Below are positions 1 through 6,439 of a stretch of 10,337 bases of DNA, piece after piece. The DNA lies in the NCBI GenBank assembly GCA_051880395.1, contig JBJENW010000235.1, positions 1 to 10,337 of the forward strand, read 5' to 3'. The position numbers and the translations under genes were made by a program. Under the pieces are notes generated by a model, which did not search any database, was not told the origin of the DNA, and saw only the letters and a program-made list of their open reading frames with translations. How positions within the stretch are numbered: position 1 is the stretch's first letter; every line of letters begins with the position of its first letter. The DNA comes from JBJENW01 sp051880395. Its GTDB lineage: Bacteria; Bacillota; Clostridia; Lachnospirales; Lachnospiraceae.

Positions 1-1
1 T

Positions 2-896
2 CTAACCGATCAGCACCGTTTTTCCCCGAAAGGCAAAGCCATAGCTGCGAATACGATTCCTGGGAATACCGCGTGCAGCCAGCTGCGTCGCATATTGCTT
101 TTCCTCTATCTGACGGTGGGCTTCCTGCACCGTATCCTTCAGCATCTTTTCATCTTCCGGATCCTGCACCTTAAACTCCAGAATCACCGCGTCATCCTTT
201 TGAGGATTTTTCGATTCCAGCATCACATCATACCTGCCAAAACCATTTTCTCTGTTGGATGTTATCACATATCTGTCCTGCAGATCCACAATCAGACCAA
301 ACACAAAACCATGATAAAAGCGTTCCAACTCCTCACCCGACGGCATAAAATTTCTTTTGTCCAGAAAATTTAAAATAGTCCACGAATTATAGATATCTCT
401 CTGTTTTCCAAAAATAAAACCATCATACCAGTATTTTACCTTCTCTTTCATCTCCGAAAAACCAAATTCCTCCAGAGAAGCAAAGACCTCCTCCTTCGTA
501 AATCCAAAGGAAGCGGCATACTTATCCGAAGTGGTGATCACCACCTCAGGATTATTCAGATCAGAAAAGGTCGACTCTTTGCTCACTCTCGTAATGCCTG
601 TCAAAATAGCTCTCTCCAGCCATGGATTAGTCTTATTAAAGAAGAATTAAACAGAATTCTGGTAAAAGATACTACTTCATTCCAGTATCCGTCTACTAAT
701 CCACAGAAAAGAACTGCTCCATCATACTTATATTCAGTGTCTTTCCAAAACGACGCGGACGAGTAATCAGAGTAACATCATCTCTGCTTTCCCACCACTC
801 CCGGATAAAATCCGTTATATCCACATAAAAGCAATGATTTTCTATGATTTTTCCAAAATCCTGTATACCAATTCCAATCGTTTCTGCCATAAACAC
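2..896 (-). pseudogene. Decayed AAA-ATPase-like / PD-(D/E)XK nuclease-like gene
   Basis: This is a broken member of the AAA-ATPase-like (PF09820) plus C-terminal PD-(D/E)XK-like (PF08011) family, abundant in Clostridia and Bacteroidetes and of unsettled function. The N-terminal piece (ATG at about 890, preceded by GGTGGGG) reads MAETIGIGIQDFGK, then the Walker A-like RPRRFGKT, and stops after FFSVD at 696-698. Directly after it, another frame reads GYWNEVVSFTR (about 650-688). A frameshift near 640-648 then leads to NPWLERAILTGITRVSK, which continues open to the stop at 2-4. Inside this piece LDKRNF is joined abruptly to SGEELERFYHGF near 344. From memory of intact relatives, about 100 or more residues are missing at each junction. 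The C-terminal part keeps GRYDVML and ILEFKVQ, the nuclease-like core. About 300 of the usual 550 or so residues remain, so it is very unlikely to be functional. Confidence 0.88.
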
Positions 897-923
897 CCCA
901 CCATTTATACTGCTGTTGGTTTG

Positions 924-953
924 ATTTTAACACAGTTGGACGGAGGTTCTCAA
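924..953 (-). promoter_or_regulatory. Putative sigma-A promoter of the AAA-ATPase-like pseudogene
   Basis: On the minus strand TTGAGA (948-953) and TAAAAT (924-929) are separated by 18 nt, each one base from consensus except for two changes in the -35. The pair lies about 35 nt upstream of the likely start codon of the broken gene. It is predicted by eye only. Confidence 0.45.
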
Positions 954-1005
954 CCTTAACGTCGGCTGAGTTTCGCATTTGGCGCAGTATCTATAGTAAC
1001 TATAT

Positions 1006-1062
1006 AATAAAAACATGAGCTGCTATAAAACAACAGATAACTCTGTTATTATATAGCAGCTC
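1006..1062 (-). terminator. Intrinsic terminator of the 797-aa surface protein gene
   Basis: Positions 1017-1027 (GAGCTGCTATA) pair perfectly with 1052-1062, and an inner stem, AACAGA (1032-1037) with TCTGTT (1042-1047), closes on a 4-nt loop. On the minus strand the hairpin is followed by ATGTTTTTATTAT, a U-rich run. It lies about 80 nt after the stop of the 797-aa gene and before the pseudogene. A weaker AAAGCTG/CAGCTTT hairpin (1081-1105) lies between. Confidence 0.75.
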
Positions 1063-1144
1063 TTCTCATACTCTAAACGCAAAGCTGTATTGTTCATGCA
1101 GCTTTACGTTCTCTGCATTTAAAAATCAGATTTTTATACAGGAT

Positions 1145-3538
1145 TTAGTCCTCTTTTTTCTTACGGGTGATCACAAAGAATACACCTGCTGCAACAATGA
1201 TGCCAACACCGGCGATCGTGTACATTCTGGTACCTGAACCACCAGTATGCGGAATCAGCTTGTTAGCAAAACGAACTTCAACAATATTATCTACACCTGC
1301 ATTATCCGGAACTATAATTTCCAACGGTGTATCATTCTTAACATAACCACCTGGTGCTTTTTTTTCGGTTAAAATATACGTACCAACATCTAAGCCTTCA
1401 TAAATAGCATAGCCTTCTTTATCAGAAATCAAAGTTGCAATTACATGACCAGTATCATCCTTTAATTCAAACTCTGCGCCAGCTAATCCATCCGCAGTCC
1501 ATTCGTTTGCTTCACTAGAAGTAGCTGTTGCCTGATCATATTTAAAAAGTTTAATACCGTAGGTATCAACAGTAACTACATCTTCTTCTGACTTTCCTTC
1601 TTCAGGATAAGTAACCCATGCTGTATTTCTGTATGTGCCTGCCGCCGCATCATCTGACAATGTAGCTGTATATGTAACCGTGATTTCAGTAATGCCAAAA
1701 TCTTCTTTCGTAATAATTTCGTCCGTATATAACTTTGCAAGATCCACTATAATCTCAAAGGTACATCCATCATCAATATCCTCATCATCCAGAATAACAT
1801 AATAGTTATTTCCGTCTGAATCCGTCTGATCAGTTATATTTTTTTCACCCACTACTATAATAAAATTCATAGGATTGATTAATTTTTCATCCATCTGATC
1901 ATGGAAAATCAACCTATATGTGCCATCGAAAGAACCTTCAGCAGCCAAAAGAACCGGAGCGTCCGCAGAGTAAACAATCTTATCAGCCAAATCATCCGGC
2001 ACATGAGAAGTTAATTTAAATTTTACTTTTGCACCAGCTGCTAAAGTAGTTTCTTTTACCTCATCATCATTCTGAACTATAACCTTACTCAAATCTGGTT
2101 CAGATTTCTTAGCATTAGGATCATCCTCCGCGTTTAAGCCATGTGCTGCTTTATAAGCACCTACAGCAATTTCACTGGCAGCAAATTTTACAATATGATT
2201 CTCCTCGTCTGTTTCAGCATGAGCCTCCCAGCGGGTTTCCTCAGAATCATCATACCAACCATCAATAAGATGCTTGCATTCATCATAATTACCATCCAGA
2301 GCCCAACCAGAACCTGTTTCGCCAACAGAAATCTCGCCTGTATTATAAATATCATCGCCCGCAACTACAGCGTGATTATTATACAGAACAGCATTATTCT
2401 GCAATGTTACTGTACCAATATTAGAAATACCTCCGCCTTTGCCTAAATTAAAACTATTTACTTTTTCAGTAATTTCATTATTGGTAACGGTAACCTTGCT
2501 GGTTGTATCCTGGTTTAAAGTACCAGAAACATAAATACCGCCTTGTTTATTGTCTGTTACCTTCAGAACAGAATTATTTATAATGTCTAAGCTAGCATCA
2601 CTTTTACTATTAGAATACCCAACTACTAAAGCCGAACGACCACTTGTTTCAATTCCACCACAATTAGTTATTGTCAACTTAGAATTATCCAACAATGAAC
2701 CCTTCTGCACATTAGCACCAATATTTCCACAATTATTCAAAGACATTGTAGAATCATACATTTTAAGAACACCATTTGTATAACCATGATTAACAACTCC
2801 ATCCATAGTTAAATTGGAATTCCGCATAGTCGTATTAGCTGCATTCATACCAATCGCACGCAGATTAGTAAGTCTAACTGTGGAATCTTCAATGACCGTT
2901 GTAGCCAGTACATCAAAGCGGCTAGTCTTATCAATTATAATTTCAGCATTTTTAATATTAAATTTACTATTATTATTATCACTATGGAAGGCATCACCTG
3001 TACCGGAAGTATCAGAGACTTTAAATATACCGCCTGTAATATTAACAACACCATTATTATATACAACAGTATACGTTTCATTGCCTCCAACATCCACATT
3101 ACATTCTACGAAAGACAATACTCCTGTCTTAGCTACTGTAAATGTTTCTCCTGGATCAAGCTGTTCAGCTGATTTAATATTACCATTCTTAAAAGTTAGT
3201 TTTCCATGTACGCCATATCCATTTTGATACCACTCTTCATTAGTAAAAGTGCGGTCAATTGTCAACGTATGTCCAGCAAGATTTATTGTAATATCCTTAT
3301 TTGTTTGATTTAACGTGCCAGAAGTAATTAACGTGTCAGAAGTACAGTCTTGCAACAAAGTTATTACCGTTTCCTCACTTCTGCTGTTTGCCGCATCAAG
3401 AGCGTCTGCAAAAGTTGTATACATATTACTTCCAATCTTAGCAACCGCATCATCCGCATAAGCATTGACAGACATCATAAACATGCACATCATCAATGCA
3501 AACATCACACTGATCAGTTTTCTCCGCTTATTCTTCAT
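1145..3538 (-). CDS. Wall-anchored pilin/adhesin: beta-helix-like region, D2 domain, SpaA/Cna-B domain
   Basis: This is a 797-aa secreted surface protein, probably a pilin subunit or pilus-associated adhesin. Residues 1-28 are a signal peptide (KNKRRK, hydrophobic core, NAYA cleavage region). Residues about 60-400 are Asn/Thr/Gly-rich short strand repeats (SNLTMDG, YDSTMSLNN, SKLTITN) typical of a right-handed parallel beta-helix. Residues about 484-658 resemble the fimbrial isopeptide-formation D2 domain, ending VTVDTYGIKLFKYD. Residues about 685-760 are a SpaA/Cna-B fold (GAEFELKDD; E-box YILTEKKAPGGY). The sorting signal is IPHTGG (762-767), a hydrophobic helix and RKKKED. The canonical pilin WxxxVxVYPK lysine motif is not evident. 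The ATG follows GAAAGGAG at 9 nt spacing. The gene has its own promoter element 240 nt upstream and its own terminator, separate from the sortase genes. Which sortase handles it is inference. Confidence 0.9.
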   Translation of the reverse strand: MKNKRRKLISVMFALMMCMFMMSVNAYADDAVAKIGSNMYTTFADALDAANSRSEETVITLLQDCTSDTLITSGTLNQTNKDITINLAGHTLTIDRTFTNEEWYQNGYGVHGKLTFKNGNIKSAEQLDPGETFTVAKTGVLSFVECNVDVGGNETYTVVYNNGVVNITGGIFKVSDTSGTGDAFHSDNNNSKFNIKNAEIIIDKTSRFDVLATTVIEDSTVRLTNLRAIGMNAANTTMRNSNLTMDGVVNHGYTNGVLKMYDSTMSLNNCGNIGANVQKGSLLDNSKLTITNCGGIETSGRSALVVGYSNSKSDASLDIINNSVLKVTDNKQGGIYVSGTLNQDTTSKVTVTNNEITEKVNSFNLGKGGGISNIGTVTLQNNAVLYNNHAVVAGDDIYNTGEISVGETGSGWALDGNYDECKHLIDGWYDDSEETRWEAHAETDEENHIVKFAASEIAVGAYKAAHGLNAEDDPNAKKSEPDLSKVIVQNDDEVKETTLAAGAKVKFKLTSHVPDDLADKIVYSADAPVLLAAEGSFDGTYRLIFHDQMDEKLINPMNFIIVVGEKNITDQTDSDGNNYYVILDDEDIDDGCTFEIIVDLAKLYTDEIITKEDFGITEITVTYTATLSDDAAAGTYRNTAWVTYPEEGKSEEDVVTVDTYGIKLFKYDQATATSSEANEWTADGLAGAEFELKDDTGHVIATLISDKEGYAIYEGLDVGTYILTEKKAPGGYVKNDTPLEIIVPDNAGVDNIVEVRFANKLIPHTGGSGTRMYTIAGVGIIVAAGVFFVITRKKKED

Positions 3539-3776
3539 TTTTTAATACTCCTTTCTTCATATAGACACACAAAAGAATTATTTCATCCTGTTTTATCTGA
3601 TCTACAAGCAATTTTCAAAGTCCACGGCAATTATCCCACAAACAAACCTCCCTTCATTCCCGATTCTGAAAATCTTGTCCAGAAAAAAATAATTCTGCGA
3701 TGGATATGTAGACACATTATCTTGTTGACATATCCATAATAATGATATCGCCGTTCGGTAAGATATCCTGTTCTTT
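3539..3776 (-). promoter_or_regulatory. Long structured 5' leader of the 797-aa pilin gene
   Basis: If transcription starts just after the predicted -10 at 3777-3782, the mRNA carries an untranslated leader of about 230 nt. It contains a GATATC...GATATC stem (3744-3749 with 3762-3767) enclosing CCGAACGG. It also has a 9-bp inverted repeat TGGATATGT/ACATATCCA (3701-3709 with 3728-3736), followed on the minus strand 10 nt later by ATTATTTTTTTCTGG. The latter looks like a weak attenuator. No known riboswitch consensus was recognised and no convincing gene is seen here. Confidence 0.4.
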
Positions 3777-3830
3777 ATACTACCAAAAAGTATCTCTCAC
3801 CTTTTATCATGTATCTGGCTTTTTCTGCCA
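3777..3830 (-). promoter_or_regulatory. Shared promoter element, copy B (797-aa pilin gene)
   Basis: On the minus strand the blocks are TGGCAGAAAAA (3830-3820), TGATAA (3809-3804) and GAGATAC (3796-3790). Seven nt later comes TAGTAT (3782-3777) as a -10, preceded by TGG (extended -10). No good -35 is present. The element begins 11 nt after the stop of the sortase gene and matches copies at 8607-8658 and 9974-10027. It is probably an activator-dependent promoter. The spacing between TGATAA and GAGATAC is 2 nt longer than in the other copies. Confidence 0.7.
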
Positions 3831-3841
3831 TTTCACAGTTC

Positions 3842-4468
3842 TTAAACATCCTTTTTCTTGCAGCGAACAGTAACACGCTGTGCGCCCCCTAGAGTACAAG
3901 TAAACAGAGTAATATCCCACTCTCCTTCTTCCATCTGGTCTATCGCATCTTTTTCCAGAGTCTCCTGATATTTCACCTCATATGGATGTGCTGTTCCGTA
4001 TATATCCGTAAATATAATCGCATCTCCCTCTTTCAATTCTTTCAGCCTTCCAAAATGAGAAACATAATTATGTCCAGCAATAATCATATTGTCCTGAGAC
4101 AAAGAGCCTTTATATCTGCAGGGTGTGATTCTGAGCCTTGGATAACTCCAATCTCTCATAACAGGCAGTGTCAGATCCAGGGAAGGAACTTCCAACACAC
4201 CAATATATTCTTTACCATCAATAAAAACCGAGTCCGGTGAATCTGATGCACTGCTGCTTTCAGATATATTTTCTTCATTGTTTTCTGTTCTATAACCTTC
4301 TGCTTCCGAATCCCGCAGTTCCAAATGACTCTCCAACTCAGAAAGTATCTTTCCTGCTTCTTTCTCTGCGCGATAAGAATCCCAAACGTTGTACCCTGTT
4401 AAAAGAAGGGCTGCTGACAAAAGCAGCAGCCCGGCGCCTATAAAAAACGAATCTCTTCTAGTCCTCAT
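3842..4468 (-). CDS. Sortase, short form without C-terminal membrane segment
   Basis: This is a 208-aa membrane-bound cysteine transpeptidase acting at the outer face of the membrane. Residues 8-26 form the single N-terminal membrane segment. A low-complexity Glu/Ser linker (about 45-80) leads to the sortase barrel (about 87-205). The catalytic residues are His133 (AGHNYVSHFGRL), Cys191 (TLFTC) and Arg198 (AQRVTVRC). It lacks the C-terminal transmembrane tail and lid of class C pilin sortases, so class D-like or another anchoring type is more likely, but the subclass cannot be fixed by eye. The ATG overlaps the end of the upstream Cna-B gene by 11 nt, indicating translational coupling. The SD is GGAGACAGG. 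The pairing suggests that the LPQTG protein upstream is its substrate, or that it attaches the finished polymer to the wall; that is inference. Confidence 0.9.
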   Translation of the reverse strand: MRTRRDSFFIGAGLLLLSAALLLTGYNVWDSYRAEKEAGKILSELESHLELRDSEAEGYRTENNEENISESSSASDSPDSVFIDGKEYIGVLEVPSLDLTLPVMRDWSYPRLRITPCRYKGSLSQDNMIIAGHNYVSHFGRLKELKEGDAIIFTDIYGTAHPYEVKYQETLEKDAIDQMEEGEWDITLFTCTLGGAQRVTVRCKKKDV

Positions 4469-5468
4469 TATCCTGTCTCCGCCTTACTTTGCTAACTATT
4501 CCTGCCAGAAGGAATAAGGTACCTCCCGCCGCCAATATCGGCACAGGCCACCATAACTGCCCTGTCTGCGGAAGTTTTGCCTCCGGCAGATACTCTTCGG
4601 CCGGCGCAGATTCCATAGGAACCTGCTCTTCAGGAATAACTGCAGAACCTCCCGTTACAATGGAACTATGGCTTCCACTGACTCCTCCGCCGCCTCCGTT
4701 TCCGCCTGAATCTCCAGGGTCTCCAGAACCTCCTCTACGGCTGTTCGTAACAGTAAATATATCCCCTTCCCGTGTTACGGAAACAGTATAATACGCAGGT
4801 ACCTGTTTCTCCGTAATGTTCCATTCGCCCGACTGGCTAAGTTTATCCCAGGTATGACTCCAGTCATTAGCGCTGCTTAGTATGACTGTCTCATATACAT
4901 TCCCATCTTTTAAAAGCTGGACGGCAACACTTTCCGGACGATTGTTTCCTGAATCATTCCATACCTTCTTTACAGTACAGGACCATGTATTATCCTTGGG
5001 ATTATCTATTTCTTCCCATTTAATCTGAGATGTCAGCGATACATCCCTGTCCAGCCACAAAATAAAAGGAACCGGCTTTTGAATCTTTTCTTCCACCGAA
5101 GCAGAAGTACCTGTTATAAGATACCATCCCGACTTTAAACCTTCAAAAACTGCTTCATAATCTGTGTCCGTTTCTGTTTCCGCGTCAGGCGTCACTTTAT
5201 CACGGCTGACATAACCTGAAAGGGTATTTGCCAACGCAAGCCATTCCGCATTACCGCTGCAATCCAAAGAAACCGGATATTCTGAAAATTTATCCGAAAG
5301 ATTCCCTTTCGCATCTCCCACTCGGTAAATCTGAAATTTCGCCCCGGAACAATTATATTCCAAAGTTAAAACAGATCCCGAAGCCGCCAGTGCAGTCCGC
5401 TGAAAGAACAGTAACACAAACAGGCTTATGCCAAAAAGCAACTGCGATATTTTCATCTGTTTTTTCAT
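4458..5468 (-). CDS. Cna-B pilin-like wall-anchored protein (LPQTG)
   Basis: This is a 336-aa secreted surface protein, likely a minor, basal or backbone pilin. Residues 1-28 are a signal peptide (hydrophobic run, RTALA then ASGS). Residues about 30-150 form an N-terminal pilin-like domain (AKFQIYRVGD ... YEAVFEGLKSGWYLITG). Residues about 161-245 are a Cna-B domain with VKKVWND, PESVAVQLLKDG, WNITEKQVP and FTVTNS. Lys167/168, Glu220 and Asn242 are candidates for an intramolecular Lys-Asn isopeptide with a catalytic Glu. A Gly/Ser/Pro-rich linker (246-297) follows, then LPQTG (299-303), a hydrophobic segment and the tail RRRQDNED. The gene starts 7 nt after the class C sortase stop, with GGAAGTGAAG as RBS, and overlaps the next sortase by 11 nt. 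Its LPQTG signal differs from the IPHTGG/VPTTGG of the two larger proteins. The exact pilus position is unknown. Confidence 0.9.
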   Translation of the reverse strand: MKKQMKISQLLFGISLFVLLFFQRTALAASGSVLTLEYNCSGAKFQIYRVGDAKGNLSDKFSEYPVSLDCSGNAEWLALANTLSGYVSRDKVTPDAETETDTDYEAVFEGLKSGWYLITGTSASVEEKIQKPVPFILWLDRDVSLTSQIKWEEIDNPKDNTWSCTVKKVWNDSGNNRPESVAVQLLKDGNVYETVILSSANDWSHTWDKLSQSGEWNITEKQVPAYYTVSVTREGDIFTVTNSRRGGSGDPGDSGGNGGGGGVSGSHSSIVTGGSAVIPEEQVPMESAPAEEYLPEAKLPQTGQLWWPVPILAAGGTLFLLAGIVSKVRRRQDNED

Positions 5469-5475
5469 GGTTTCT

Positions 5476-6306
5476 TCACTTCCTTTTTCTCATTTTAACA
5501 AGCACAAATATTATTAAAATTGCTGCTAATCCAACCCCGACAAATGCCGCTTTCGGAACCTGTTCCATAGTTTCTTCCGTATTTTCATATTCCAGTATTT
5601 TCTCTTCTGGAGTCTCTTCTCTGCAGCCTCGCACTAAAAGTCGCTGCGTATTTATTCCATATGGATAACAGGTATAAAGCGTAACATAATCTCTTCCTTT
5701 TACAATCTGCAGTGGTTCAAGATCATCTGGCTCTGTTATCATAATCTGATCTACTTCATATGTGAGCACACGATCCAAAATACTAAGAGAAAATTTATCC
5801 CCTTCCTCAAGCTGATCAAGCTCAGTAAACATTTTTGCCCTCACAAGTCCATTGTGAGCAGTAATAACACAATGAGTACTTTCGCCTCCTGTAGGGAGAC
5901 TTGTTCCCAGCCAAAAGCCTGCCCCTGCCTGAAGCGCACTTTCATCTGTCCCCTGATAAATTGGAAGATGGACACCTATTTTTTCAATATCGATATATCC
6001 CATCATTCCCGTACCCAATGGATTTAAAAACTGAGAGATATAATCTGCATCACTCGTAGCAACAGAAACTGCGAATTGATTACTTAGAGCCAATTGACGA
6101 TTATATTCTTCAGCAGCATCCCAAAATTCTGAGTAATCCTTTTTCGTAGGTTCCGAAACCTGATTATACTGCGCGATTTCGCGTCCGGCTTTCCAACGAT
6201 AATATATGTCATTGGCCGTTGGATACAGCAAAACACTTAATCCAATCAACAACAGTAAAATTAAAAAAATTGTAGAAATACGCGGCCGTCGTTTCATACG
6301 CTTCAT
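5476..6306 (-). CDS. srtC: Class C (pilin-polymerising type) sortase
   Basis: This is a 276-aa membrane transpeptidase of the kind that joins pilin subunits. It has an N-terminal membrane segment after a basic start (about 12-29) and a helical linker. The catalytic barrel begins at MMGYIDIEKIGVHLPIYQG, with His151 (TAHNGLVRAKMF), Cys213 (TLYTCYPYG) and Arg222 (INTQRLLVRG), then a second C-terminal membrane segment (about 252-270) and KMRKRK. TLYTCYPYG-NTxRLLVRG plus the C-terminal helix are class C hallmarks. The usual lid motif DP[FWY] is not seen; the region reads SDADYISQFLNP. An upstream TTG at 6355-6357 would add 17 residues. I prefer the ATG at 6306, which has GAGGAAAGG about 15 nt upstream, a rather long spacing. 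The Cna-B gene follows after 7 nt. Substrates are probably the neighbouring wall-sorted proteins. Confidence 0.92.
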   Translation of the reverse strand: MKRMKRRPRISTIFLILLLLIGLSVLLYPTANDIYYRWKAGREIAQYNQVSEPTKKDYSEFWDAAEEYNRQLALSNQFAVSVATSDADYISQFLNPLGTGMMGYIDIEKIGVHLPIYQGTDESALQAGAGFWLGTSLPTGGESTHCVITAHNGLVRAKMFTELDQLEEGDKFSLSILDRVLTYEVDQIMITEPDDLEPLQIVKGRDYVTLYTCYPYGINTQRLLVRGCREETPEEKILEYENTEETMEQVPKAAFVGVGLAAILIIFVLVKMRKRK

Positions 6307-6339
6307 AGTTTTATATTTCAATCCTTTCCTCAATCGTAC

Positions 6340-6374
6340 GAATTGCGTCGTAAGCAAAAATTATGACGCAATTC
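6340..6374 (-). promoter_or_regulatory. Stem-loop in the leader of the sortase C gene
   Basis: GAATTGCGTC (6340-6349) pairs perfectly with GACGCAATTC (6365-6374). Four more pairs including one G-U extend the stem to 14 bp around a 7-nt loop. On the minus strand no U-run follows, so it is not a classical terminator. It lies 33 nt upstream of the sortase start and just before the RBS region, and could be an mRNA-stabilising or processing stem, or an operator. Confidence 0.5.
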
Positions 6375-6384
6375 CTGCGGTTGC

Positions 6385-6428
6385 AAGAAATAAAAGGAGC
6401 GGCAGAAGGAGTATTTTCCTCCTACCGC
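6385..6428 (-). terminator. Intercistronic terminator-like hairpin after the 710-aa gene
   Basis: On the minus strand, GCGGTAGGAGG (6428-6418) pairs over 11 bp (two G-U) with CCTTCTGCCGC (6409-6399) around an 8-nt loop and is followed by TCCTTTTATTTCT. It begins 11 nt after the TAA of the 710-aa gene. No recognisable promoter was found between it and the sortase gene, so it probably acts as a partial terminator that lowers sortase and Cna-B expression relative to the 710-aa protein. Confidence 0.65.
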
Positions 6429-6439
6429 GCCACCAAATA

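Noticed and set aside
778..978. 66-codon minus-strand frame beginning upstream of the AAA-ATPase-like remnant
   Set aside because: It overlaps the recognisable N-terminal fragment in another frame and covers its promoter; the protein shows nothing familiar.
1115..1140. AAAAATC/GATTTTT palindrome next to the 797-aa stop codon
   Set aside because: It is AT-only and short with no following U-run; the hairpin at 1017-1062 is a far better terminator.
2814..3227. Plus-strand open frame opposite the beta-helix region
   Set aside because: It is antisense to a clear signal-peptide-to-sorting-signal gene and has no family resemblance.
3715..3735. Six-codon minus-strand reading frame MDMSTR in the pilin leader as a possible leader peptide
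   Set aside because: No ribosome binding site precedes it, and it lies inside the inverted repeat, so it is likely chance.
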